Source: Microcaldota archaeon
GTDB lineage: Archaea; Micrarchaeota; Micrarchaeia; Anstonellales; Bilamarchaeaceae
Length of the DNA stretch: 34,052 nt
Direction: 5' to 3'
Assembly (NCBI GenBank): GCA_013425455.1
Contig: JACCLI010000045.1
Span: forward strand, 1-34,052
Shown here one piece after another: positions 1-8,127 of the stretch. Positions within the stretch are counted from its first letter, which is position 1, and every line of letters begins with the position of its first letter. The translations under genes were made by a program, and so were the position numbers. The notes beneath the pieces were generated by a model. That model saw only the letters and a list, made by a program, of their open reading frames with translations. It was not told where the DNA came from and did no database searches.

Positions 1-87
1 CGATGATGAATGATAGGCGGTCTGACTAAAATTTCATTCGCCCTGGCGATTGAAAAGCGATAAAAAGATTAGGCAGGATACGGTTCC

Positions 88-384
88 ATGAAAAACCTGA
101 TGATTGCCCTGGTTTTGGTTTTCTCACTTGCACCCCTCGCCTTCGCGGCGAGCGACTGCGCACACACCTGCTGCCAGACCTACAACGGAGCGTGGGACGA
201 CGATTTTGACGATTGCCGCTCGCCGGCCGTAGGCTACGATTCCTGCGTTTCCCAGTGCGAGGCGCAGGCAATGGCAGGTGGCCCTATAGGCCCTGACCAG
301 TCCCAAACCACTCATTACACCTGTTGCAGCACGGCCTTTGTGCTGGCCGCATTCGCGGGCGCGCTGTTCCTACGCAGGGAATGA
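88..384 (+). CDS. Small exported Cys-rich protein with C-terminal CC motif, TM segment and RRE tail
   Basis: N-terminal signal peptide MKNLMIALVLVFSLAPLAFAA; several Cys; C-terminus CCSTAFVLAAFAGALFLRRE; stop overlaps next ATG (ATGA). Confidence 0.7.
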   Translation: MKNLMIALVLVFSLAPLAFAASDCAHTCCQTYNGAWDDDFDDCRSPAVGYDSCVSQCEAQAMAGGPIGPDQSQTTHYTCCSTAFVLAAFAGALFLRRE

Positions 385-953
385 TTCGCATGGAGCTTGG
401 AAAAACTCTCTACGTACATGAGAGGAAGGCCTGGCGCTCGTGGCTTTCCAGAAACCGCAAGAAAGAGAAGGAAATATGGCTAATCTATTACAAAAAATCC
501 TCAGGAAAGCCCAGAATCCCCTACAATGATGCGGTCGAGGAGGCGCTGTGCTTCGGCTGGATAGACAGCACAGTGAAGAAAATTGACGATGAAAGGTTCG
601 CCCAGCGCTTCACCCCCAGGGGGCCAAGGAGCGGGCTTTCGCAGGCGAACCGGGAAAGGATAAGGGAGATGATTTCCGAAGGGAAAATGACAAAGGCGGG
701 GCTTGCCGCGGTCTCCCATGCGTTTGACGCCGGGAAAAGCGAAATGTTTGCAATCCCAAAATCCATCCTGGCCGCAATCAGGAAGGACAGAAATGCGTGG
801 AAAAACTTCGCGAAACTTCCGGAGAAATACAAAAGGGTGCGCCTCGCATACCTTGAAAGCAGGAAGCGCCATGGCATGGATGAATTCAAAAAAAGCCTGC
901 GGCACTTCATAAAAATGACTGCAAAGAACAAAAGGTTCGGATTTGTAAGGTGA
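381..953 (+). CDS. YdeI/OmpD-associated family protein
   Basis: ORF track starts at 324 but in-frame ATG at 381 overlaps upstream stop; motifs WLSRNRKKEKEIWLIYYKKSSGK and EALCFGWIDSTVKKIDDERFAQRFTPR are typical of this family. Confidence 0.85.
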   Translation: MIRMELGKTLYVHERKAWRSWLSRNRKKEKEIWLIYYKKSSGKPRIPYNDAVEEALCFGWIDSTVKKIDDERFAQRFTPRGPRSGLSQANRERIREMISEGKMTKAGLAAVSHAFDAGKSEMFAIPKSILAAIRKDRNAWKNFAKLPEKYKRVRLAYLESRKRHGMDEFKKSLRHFIKMTAKNKRFGFVR

Positions 954-962
954 TTGCCGGCA

Positions 963-1316
963 TTATCCCCTGAAAGCCGCCAGCAAAGGAACCGCAAGCA
1001 GGATCATCGCACTTCCACAGCATCCCCCTCCGCTGCTGCTGGAAGAGGAACTGCCTCCGGACGCCTGCTGCTCGTAATACGCAACGCACTGCGTATAGGT
1101 ATCCGTGCAATAGCCGCACTGCTCGGTTACAAAACCCTGTTCGCTTTCCGGAACGTTGCACCCCGTCCCCGCCCAACTGTACCCGAGGGGTTCACAGCAA
1201 GACCTATAGCAGCTTTCTCCTTCCGCCCGCTCTGAGGAGCAGTAGTCCTCTGCGCTCTGGGCAAAACCCGAGCCCGCAAGCAGGGCCAAGAACACAACAA
1301 CCTTTATCGGAACCAT
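963..1316 (-). CDS. Small exported Cys-rich protein with Ser/Gly linker, CC motif and C-terminal TM
   Basis: Start placed at MVPIKVVVFLALLAGSGFAQSA signal peptide; C-terminus GGSSSSSSSGGGCCGSAMILLAVPLLAAFRG. Confidence 0.7.
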   Translation of the reverse strand: MVPIKVVVFLALLAGSGFAQSAEDYCSSERAEGESCYRSCCEPLGYSWAGTGCNVPESEQGFVTEQCGYCTDTYTQCVAYYEQQASGGSSSSSSSGGGCCGSAMILLAVPLLAAFRG

Positions 1317-1418
1317 GTGGGGATTTGCCCCCCAATATTTAAATTGCTTTTCAAGGCAATTTCCGCCAAATCCCCCAAGTGCAGATATTGATTTAAACGT
1401 TCTCAGAAAACCATCCTC

Positions 1419-2330
1419 ATGCAATCCAAAAACCTCTCGGATAAGGAACTAATGAAAATGCTAGGAATAGACGCAAAAACCCTCTCCATGTTCAAGAAGG
1501 TCCGCTCGGACGCAATTGCCGAAGCCAAAACGATGGCGAAAGGCAGGAAGGGAAAAATAAAAGTCCTCGGAATCTCCGGCTCCGCCCGCGACAAATTCGA
1601 CATGGCCGGGGAGGATTCGAATTCCGAAGAACTTCTGAAAACATGCCTGGCCCATTGCAGGAAGATGGGCGCAAAAACTGAATTGATTCCTCTCCGTAAA
1701 TACAACATCCAGCACTGCAAGGCCTGCTATTCCACCACGAATACGCAATGCCACTTCTACTGCACCTGCTACCCAAGGGGCAAGGGTGGCGACGACATGA
1801 CCAACATTTTGTATGATAAGATAATCTCCGCGGACGCCATAATCTTCGCAACGCCCGTAAACAATTTCAAAATCTCCGCTCTGATGTCCAATTTCATAGA
1901 CCGCTGCATAAGCCTTGACGGCAGCCTCAAGCCCGCGGACCCGAAGGCCCCCAAGCACCGCGCCCTCAACATAAAGCACATGAAATTCATCGAGCTCACC
2001 GCGGACCAGAAAGTCCCAGGTAGCGGCATGCTCCGCCGCTTTTTGGGAAAGACCGCCGGCATAATAGTCTCCGGCCACGAGGAGGGCGCCTCCTTGGCGA
2101 TAAGCACCCTTTTCATGACGCTCAACCATTTCGGCATGCTCTTCCCCCCCTTCAGCAACATGTATGCCATGTCTTCCGTTTGCAACCCCACATACGAGGA
2201 CAAGAAAATAGTGCTTAGCGATTGCTACAAGGAAGAAACCGAGCTCCTGGCTAAGAATGTGATGCAATCCGTAAGAATGGCCCGCCCGGTGAAGCCCACG
2301 GAATGGGTTTACGATTACAAGGCGAACTGA
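1419..2330 (+). CDS. NAD(P)H-dependent FMN reductase / iron-sulfur flavoprotein-like protein
   Basis: Flavodoxin-like KIKVLGISGSAR, Cys cluster HCKACYSTTNTQCHFYCTC, SADAIIFATPVNNFKISALMSNFIDR. Confidence 0.85.
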   Translation: MQSKNLSDKELMKMLGIDAKTLSMFKKVRSDAIAEAKTMAKGRKGKIKVLGISGSARDKFDMAGEDSNSEELLKTCLAHCRKMGAKTELIPLRKYNIQHCKACYSTTNTQCHFYCTCYPRGKGGDDMTNILYDKIISADAIIFATPVNNFKISALMSNFIDRCISLDGSLKPADPKAPKHRALNIKHMKFIELTADQKVPGSGMLRRFLGKTAGIIVSGHEEGASLAISTLFMTLNHFGMLFPPFSNMYAMSSVCNPTYEDKKIVLSDCYKEETELLAKNVMQSVRMARPVKPTEWVYDYKAN

Positions 2331-2333
2331 GGA

Positions 2334-3284
2334 TTACTCCTCGGCCCCCTTCTTCCCCTTCTGCTTGAGCGGGACGATATTCGCACCGGCCATGTCCGAC
2401 ATGACGTTCACGAGGTTGCTCTTGGAATCAATCACATACTTCGTCCCGTTCTCGAAAGAGTCCCGGAAAGTCTCCAGCGCCTTGTAGGTTTGCGCCTCGT
2501 TCTTGAAGTGCTTCTGTATCGCCTCATTCACGATGCGCACCCGGTTCGCCTCTGCGGCTGCAAGCGCCTCTATCTTAATAGCCTCGGCCTTCGCGAGCCT
2601 TTCTATTGCCTGGCCGTGCCCCTCCGCTTCCAGGATTTCGCTCTGCCTCTTCCCCTCGGCGACCTTGATGAATGACCTCTTCTCGCCGTCCGCCCTGGTC
2701 TCCGTAGCGGTGGCAAGGTCCTGAGCCGCAATCTTCTCCTGCTCAGCCTTCACGACCTTGTTCATCGAATCCTGCACGTCCTGCGGGGGCTCAATCCTCT
2801 GCAATTCCACACGGAGCACATCCACACCGTAATTCTTCGTCTCCGTATCCAGTATCTCTTCTATCCTGGTGTTTATTATCGCCCTGTTCTCGTTCGCCTC
2901 GGTCAGGGACATCTGCCCGATCACCGCCCTAAGGGTGGTCTGCGCCAGCGTTGTGAGCTGGCTCCTCACATCATTGACCTGGTAGAGTGAGTTCTCCACA
3001 TTTTGTATCCTGTAATACACGACCGCATCCACAATCGCGTTCAATTTATCCTTTGTGATCACGTTCTGGGAGCCGATGTCTATCATCCTCTCGGTCGTGT
3101 TCACCATAAGCATGTTGTCCACAAAAGGGATGATGATGTGTATGCCCGCATCCACGGTGTGCTGGTACTTCCCGAACCTCTCCACCACGCCCTTCTCCAC
3201 GGGCCGGACTATCCTGACGCCCATCAAAAGAAGGACAAAAAGCCCAACACCCACAAACAGCAAGCATACTTCTTCAAGTGCCAT
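2334..3284 (-). CDS. SPFH/Band 7 (stomatin/prohibitin-like) membrane protein
   Basis: N-terminal TM, RPVEKGVVERFGKYQHTVDAGIHIIIPFVD, TTLRAVIGQMSLTEANENRAIINTRIEEILD, coiled coil rich in A/E; start at MALEEV (3284). Confidence 0.92.
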   Translation of the reverse strand: MALEEVCLLFVGVGLFVLLLMGVRIVRPVEKGVVERFGKYQHTVDAGIHIIIPFVDNMLMVNTTERMIDIGSQNVITKDKLNAIVDAVVYYRIQNVENSLYQVNDVRSQLTTLAQTTLRAVIGQMSLTEANENRAIINTRIEEILDTETKNYGVDVLRVELQRIEPPQDVQDSMNKVVKAEQEKIAAQDLATATETRADGEKRSFIKVAEGKRQSEILEAEGHGQAIERLAKAEAIKIEALAAAEANRVRIVNEAIQKHFKNEAQTYKALETFRDSFENGTKYVIDSKSNLVNVMSDMAGANIVPLKQKGKKGAEE

Positions 3285-3317
3285 GTAAATTCCCCGCACA
3301 TATTATGCATAGGTTGC

Positions 3318-4814
3318 TTAAATATTTTTCTGCCTGGCCCTGGTGACCGCCCGGAGGAAAAGGATTATGAGCAGCAGAAGCCCCCCGTAATCAAAGAACG
3401 GGATAAGCACGCAGCAATAGAGCAGCACGCCCGCCCCCCCAAGCAGGGTTATCATCAGTTCTCCGGAATTGTGCATTGCGTGGAATAGGGCCGCGATGGG
3501 CACTCCAATAAGCAACCCCAGCGCAGGGAATTCAAACTTCTTCTCAATCAAGTACCCTATAGTCGCACCGGTAATCGCCGTATACAACCCATGGTTCGCG
3601 GAGAAAACAATCGACCTGAGCAGGAAAAGGAAAAGCCACGACCACACGTCCGCGCCCATCGGGTTCCCGAGGAGGTAAATCCAGTTCTCTATGAACGCAA
3701 AACCCATTCCTATGGTGAACCCGAACACTATTCCATCTTCTATTGAATTGAACTCGTGGTGGTTTGCGAAAATGAGCAATCCGCTCCCCTTGAAGAACTC
3801 CTCCACCGGGGGCGCGACAAGGAATGCGGTGAAGAAGCCCAGCCCGACCAATCCAAAGATAATTCCCATAACCGTATTTATCCCAATCGCCATGAGCGCG
3901 GCAAGCATTCCCCACAGGAACAAAGTCACCAGCACTCTTAGTGGCTCCCTCTCCTTGTAGTCCGCGTACCACCAGATGAAGCACCAGAGGAACGGCACAA
4001 CAAAAGCAATCAGGCCGGACATAATGAATGCCGCCATTGCGGTCCAGGACTTCCACACCTCTCCCGCCACCGCCATATAAAATATCACTATAAGTATCCC
4101 GAGCAGCTCCACACCCCAGAAATATGGGGAAACCATCGCCGCGTGCACCTTCTCCTGCATCTTCCTTTTGATTGAAAATGGCGAAAGCAGGCTGGGCAGT
4201 GAATACTCGCCCTCATAAGCTTCTTCATGTTTTGTCCGGCTCACAATCCACCACGCGGCAAGCGAGAGCGGAACCACCAGAAGGAGAAACGCCCCTCCCA
4301 CGCAAAACAGAGTATTCCCTGCAAAGCTCCAAAAATTATTCTCATACGCGCCCCAGTCCGCCCGCACCTCCAGCGGCCCGTACCCATATTCCCCCTCTTC
4401 CCGGGTGAGCACCGCATACAATTTGTAATTCTCCGAATTCTGATAATTATAAGGTATTGTTGCGTTGCACTCCAGTTCCGTAATCCCTTCCCAGCTCTCC
4501 ATCTCCCCGAGGCAGTCAATTTCCCCCAGCTCCTTCCCCTCCCCAAATATCCTCAAAACAAGCGAATCCGTTTCCGTGAGCGGGGGCGTAACCACCCTCA
4601 GTGGCGCAACATAAGGCGAATCATCCGGAGACGCATAAGCCGGCAGCCCCTCTGCCCTGAACTCCTGCGCCCTCCCCATCGCGTCCAGCTCTTCCAGCCC
4701 GAGGTCTTCTCCCAAAAGAATGGGCAAAATTATTATCGCAAGGCTGACCAGTATCCCGGAGACCACGAGCAGCGCGACAAATATAGGAAGTGCGGCGTTT
4801 ATCTCTTTCAGCAT
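3318..4814 (-). CDS. PrsW family intramembrane metalloprotease with extracytoplasmic N-terminal domain
   Basis: Multi-TM; motifs APPVEEFFKGSGL, FGFTIGMGFAFIENWIYLL, NHGLYTAITGATIGY, ALFHAMHN characteristic of PrsW; ATG at 4814 (track start is GTG at 4817). Confidence 0.85.
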   Translation of the reverse strand: MLKEINAALPIFVALLVVSGILVSLAIIILPILLGEDLGLEELDAMGRAQEFRAEGLPAYASPDDSPYVAPLRVVTPPLTETDSLVLRIFGEGKELGEIDCLGEMESWEGITELECNATIPYNYQNSENYKLYAVLTREEGEYGYGPLEVRADWGAYENNFWSFAGNTLFCVGGAFLLLVVPLSLAAWWIVSRTKHEEAYEGEYSLPSLLSPFSIKRKMQEKVHAAMVSPYFWGVELLGILIVIFYMAVAGEVWKSWTAMAAFIMSGLIAFVVPFLWCFIWWYADYKEREPLRVLVTLFLWGMLAALMAIGINTVMGIIFGLVGLGFFTAFLVAPPVEEFFKGSGLLIFANHHEFNSIEDGIVFGFTIGMGFAFIENWIYLLGNPMGADVWSWLFLFLLRSIVFSANHGLYTAITGATIGYLIEKKFEFPALGLLIGVPIAALFHAMHNSGELMITLLGGAGVLLYCCVLIPFFDYGGLLLLIILFLRAVTRARQKNI

Positions 4815-4982
4815 CACTTTTCCTTTTTGCTAACTGATTAAAAATAGCTCTGATGCGAAAAGGGAATTGGAGAATAAAGGCCCCGGCTGGCCTATCTCCC
4901 CTCCATTTATATTAGTTATTACATAATACTATTTGTGGGGATATTTCAATAGTTTACAGATGCCGCCCGGTTCTGGTCTGAT

Positions 4983-6128
4983 ATGGCAACCGCACTGAAA
5001 CACCACGAAACCGCTCCGTTTAAGGGTAGAGTACCCAAATTTGGATTTGAGCGCTACCACCTTCCATCCACAACTCCGCTGCCCAACCTCACCGATGCGC
5101 AGCTAAGCGAAATCATGGCGCGCGGCAGGTCTGCAGAATGCCAGCTTAAGCGGGCCGGGCACCTTTTGGGCAAATCTGAAGGGGATGAGCGCAAAATCCT
5201 GCAAAACAATGCAAGCATGCTTGAATCCGAGATCCGGGAAGCAAGCAAGGCCAGGGATGAGCTCGTTCTGCGCGGGATTCCGCTTGCCTTCCATATGACC
5301 GGGCTCCCGAGCGTCCGCTGGCTGGCCTTTCACGCGGGCTTTGACCTCCAGGATATTTTCCAAACAGCCATGCTGGGGGTGATGAGGGCGGCAGAGAAAT
5401 TTGATTCCGCCATTACTTCCTGCTTTTCCACATATGCATTGTTCTGGGTGCGGCACCGTGTAGTCCGCGAGCTGAAGCGCAGCCGATTCGTCCGGCTTCA
5501 ATTCAACAGCGACCTCTGGCTAAGGTCATACGACCTTGCGAAGAAGTTCATCGAGAAAGGCGATACTAGCGGCGATTCCGTAAAATCCTTCTGCGCAGGG
5601 CACAAGACTGCGGGCAGGATTCTCAAGTCCATGCTCTCGGAAAAAGGCCGGCATAAGGTGGAGGGCGAGAGGGCCAGCCTGCTGCGCCTGAGGGAGGAAA
5701 CCCAGGTGGACCTGACCTTAGACGCCCCATCCCCGTCTTCTTCGGGCTACACTATTGGCGAACTGGCCGGGCAGGGCTCTGAATCTGATTTGATCGAGCG
5801 CATTAACGATAGGAGGCTTGCAAAGAGGCTGATGGCCCGGGCAAGATTAAAGCCAGAGGACCGCGAGATCATAAGGTTTGTTTACCACAACGATTGCTCA
5901 GTTGCAGATGCATCCAGGGAATGCGGGGTATCAAGGGAAACGGCATGCAAGAGGCATGACAGGGCGATATTTACTGCGAGGGAGTACGCCCGCCCCCGAG
6001 GTCTTTTTGAGGAGTACGGCCCCACAACCCCTGGCACCGAACATGTGGTTTCTGAATCCAGGGCAAGAGAGATGGGGCTAAGACGCGCCAGCCTTTCCAA
6101 CGAGCATGCAGAACAGGAAGTTGCCTGA
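4983..6128 (+). CDS. Bacterial-type sigma-70 family RNA polymerase sigma factor
   Basis: Region 2-like ARDELVLRGIPLAFHMTGL...FDLQDIFQTAMLGVMRAAEKFDSAITSCFSTYALFWVRHRVVRELKRSRFVRLQ; region 4-like RLKPEDREIIRFVYHNDCSVADASRECGVSRETACKRHDRAI; linker LDAPSPSSSGYTIGELAG resembles the LDEPIG-type sigma linker. Confidence 0.88.
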   Translation: MATALKHHETAPFKGRVPKFGFERYHLPSTTPLPNLTDAQLSEIMARGRSAECQLKRAGHLLGKSEGDERKILQNNASMLESEIREASKARDELVLRGIPLAFHMTGLPSVRWLAFHAGFDLQDIFQTAMLGVMRAAEKFDSAITSCFSTYALFWVRHRVVRELKRSRFVRLQFNSDLWLRSYDLAKKFIEKGDTSGDSVKSFCAGHKTAGRILKSMLSEKGRHKVEGERASLLRLREETQVDLTLDAPSPSSSGYTIGELAGQGSESDLIERINDRRLAKRLMARARLKPEDREIIRFVYHNDCSVADASRECGVSRETACKRHDRAIFTAREYARPRGLFEEYGPTTPGTEHVVSESRAREMGLRRASLSNEHAEQEVA

Positions 6129-6207
6129 GCTAGCTCATTTTTATAAATTTTCTAGCCCATACTGCTCTTCGGCCATTCTTTCTCGCCAGCGCCCATGGCA
6201 GAAAGCA

Positions 6208-6687
6208 TTAAGCATTCATCATCATTATGCTGAAATTCAGGAATGCCGCGAAGCTCACCCATAATATGTACGGAATCAGCAGCCACCAAGCCGCCCTATG
6301 CACCTTCCTGAACTCCAGAATAGTAAAAAGTATCGCCGCCCACAGCGCCACAATCACCACGAACCCCGCGAGGGGCGACCTCATCCCGAAAAAAGCAATT
6401 GACCATAATGCATTCAGCACAAGCTGGAGCCCAAAAATCCCCAGAGCCTTCTTCACTCCCTTCTCCCCCAGCCCCCTTTCCCACACCAAATATGCGGAAA
6501 TGCCCATCAATAGATAAAGAAAAGTCCACACCGGCCCGAAAACCCAATTCGGAGGACTGAACGATGGCTTCTCCAGCGCCGCATACCACGTTGGAATTGA
6601 CTGGGCCGTAAAATACCCTCCAATGCCCGCCGCCAAAAAGCACACAAAAACGCTCGCCACCAGCCTCAGCCAGCCGATTCCCTTCAT
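6208..6687 (-). CDS. TspO/MBR family (tryptophan-rich sensory) protein
   Basis: WYAALEKPSFSPPNWVFGPVWTFLYLLMGISAYLVW, LNALWSIAFFGMRSPLAG, five predicted TM helices. Confidence 0.93.
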   Translation of the reverse strand: MKGIGWLRLVASVFVCFLAAGIGGYFTAQSIPTWYAALEKPSFSPPNWVFGPVWTFLYLLMGISAYLVWERGLGEKGVKKALGIFGLQLVLNALWSIAFFGMRSPLAGFVVIVALWAAILFTILEFRKVHRAAWWLLIPYILWVSFAAFLNFSIMMMNA

Positions 6688-6750
6688 GCAAAAAAGCTCT
6701 CAAACCAGCCTTTTAAAGCATTAAGGAGAAACCATTTCCAGGTGTTTTTG

Positions 6751-6909
6751 ATGGGAAAGAGCAAGAAGGACCTCGGCCGCATGAAGACAAACATAAAAAA
6801 CAGGATAGCGGAGCTCGAGCAGTTGGTAAGGATGGATCCGTTGCGCAGGAAGCCGGCAATCCACGAGGAACTCGCGAAACTGAAGAAAGACCTTATAGAA
6901 TACGAATAG
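6751..6909 (+). CDS. Small charged helical protein (52 aa)
   Basis: Not in the supplied track (below size cut-off): MGKSKKDLGRMKTNIKNRIAELEQLVRMDPLRRKPAIHEELAKLKKDLIEYE; upstream AGGTG; stop abuts the convergent gene. Confidence 0.6.
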   Translation: MGKSKKDLGRMKTNIKNRIAELEQLVRMDPLRRKPAIHEELAKLKKDLIEYE

Positions 6910-7398
6910 CTATTTCTTCTTAGCTTTCTTCTCCTTGCCTGCGTGCCCGTGTATCATCTCGTGCAGCAGGCTGTTCATCTTCTCAGCCTCGTTCACATCC
7001 AGCGCGTCGCAAACAACCTCATACCCGCTAAGCCCGCTCGTGTTCACGTGCATTGTGCAAGTTCCGACCATCCTTTCCAGAACGCTCCTTGTAATGGCAG
7101 AATCAGTGATTGTGCTTATCGGGAGGCTGTTCTTCTTGTGTTGGAATATCCCGCTCTCGTGCACAATTTTGTTGTCCTCCAGCGCCACGGATGTCACCAT
7201 CTCGTGCGCTTTCGAGTGCACTATTGAGAAAAGCAGCACAAGAACCGCCAAAAAGATGAAGAAGAGCCCCAGCTCCCCCACGTTCATCAGCGCGAGCGCA
7301 ATCAGCACAATGGCCAGCGGCATCACAAAAAAGTAATGAGTAAGGAAGTATCCTGTGAGTTTAGGCCTTATTCTTTCCATGTAGGACCCCCATTCCAT
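6910..7398 (-). CDS. Membrane protein with PH-like (bPH2/YdbT-like) domain
   Basis: Two TM helices then HEMVTSVALEDNKIVHESGIFQHKKNSLPISTITDSAITRSVLERMVGTCTMHVNTSG; start chosen at MEWGSYMERI. Confidence 0.7.
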   Translation of the reverse strand: MEWGSYMERIRPKLTGYFLTHYFFVMPLAIVLIALALMNVGELGLFFIFLAVLVLLFSIVHSKAHEMVTSVALEDNKIVHESGIFQHKKNSLPISTITDSAITRSVLERMVGTCTMHVNTSGLSGYEVVCDALDVNEAEKMNSLLHEMIHGHAGKEKKAKKK

Positions 7399-7420
7399 TC
7401 CCACGCTCGGATTTATAAAT

Positions 7421-7430
7421 TTTTTATTCC
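7421..7430 (+). promoter_or_regulatory. TTTTTATTCC TATA-like box (leaderless type)
   Basis: A is 25 nt upstream of ATG 7451. Confidence 0.45.
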
Positions 7431-7450
7431 ATACCTGTCCAGTGATTTGC

Positions 7451-7630
7451 ATGAAAGGATTTGCTTTGTTGCTTTGCCTGATGCTGCTTTTGGCGGCTCC
7501 GGTCGTGTTTGCACAGGATGACAGCTGGGACACCAGTGGGTACGGAAGCTCGAGCAGCTGCTGCTGCGGCCCGGCATTCATACTCCTTGCTGGCGCAGCC
7601 CTGTTCGCCTATGCACACCAGAAAAACTGA
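7451..7630 (+). CDS. Small exported protein with C-terminal CCC motif and TM
   Basis: MKGFALLLCLMLLLAAPVVFAQDDSWDTSGYGSSSSCCCGPAFILLAGAALFAYAHQKN; TTTTTATTCC box 25 nt upstream of ATG. Confidence 0.7.
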   Translation: MKGFALLLCLMLLLAAPVVFAQDDSWDTSGYGSSSSCCCGPAFILLAGAALFAYAHQKN

Positions 7631-7632
7631 GT

Positions 7633-8082
7633 TCACTCGGTCACATTCAGTTTCTTTGAGGCGTTGATATCCAATCCGCCCTCTATGTCCACCTTGGCCT
7701 CCACTTCCCATTCTATCTTGATTCCGCCTATGAACCCCAGGAAGCCAGGCTTCGAGACTAAATCCGGATTTTTCGGGATATTAAAATTCACATTGTACTC
7801 CGCGCTCTCCTTAAGCATCCCCGGTTTTTCAAGTTCCGCCTCATCCGTAAAGAGTATCTCCTTTTCCGTGTGGCTGCGCCTGCTTCGGCCCATCCCATGG
7901 CTTCTAGTCACCATCCTGAACGCATTCAGCCTCGCCTTGAATCCCCTCGCCTCGAATTGAGTGTTCACATTCAGCCTAACTGCCACCGTGACCTTCTCCC
8001 CGAGCACATACCTGTCCTTCTCCGTGCTGATGCTTACGCTCCCTTTTGTAAAGTCCATCAATCCCATTTTCCCACCGCCCAT
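7633..8082 (-). CDS. Arrestin-like / Spo0M-like beta-sandwich protein
   Basis: GSVSISTEKDRYVLGEKVTVAVRLNV...ARLNAFRMVTRS...ESAEYNVNFNIPKN...IEWEVEAKVDIEGGLDINASKKLNV. Confidence 0.6.
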   Translation of the reverse strand: MGGGKMGLMDFTKGSVSISTEKDRYVLGEKVTVAVRLNVNTQFEARGFKARLNAFRMVTRSHGMGRSRRSHTEKEILFTDEAELEKPGMLKESAEYNVNFNIPKNPDLVSKPGFLGFIGGIKIEWEVEAKVDIEGGLDINASKKLNVTE

Positions 8083-8097
8083 ACTTCCACCAATTCC

Positions 8098-8107
8098 TTT
8101 TTATTCC
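8098..8107 (+). promoter_or_regulatory. TTTTTATTCC TATA-like box (leaderless type)
   Basis: A is 25 nt upstream of ATG 8128. Confidence 0.45.
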
Positions 8108-8127
8108 CTGTTTCCCCAATCCACGGC

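Noticed and set aside
1319-1331. GGGG-ATTTG-CCCC hairpin just before the start of the 963-1316 gene
   Set aside because: A TATA-like TTTAAA about 24 nt upstream suggests a leaderless transcript, so the hairpin probably lies outside the RNA; short and possibly by chance.
1461-2267. 268-aa ORF antisense to the FMN reductase gene
   Set aside because: Plus-strand product has clear family motifs; the antisense ORF has none.
7870-8127. N-terminal extension of the DUF2207 ORF in the track
   Set aside because: Overlaps the opposite-strand arrestin-like gene; a clean signal peptide with leaderless promoter starts at 8128.
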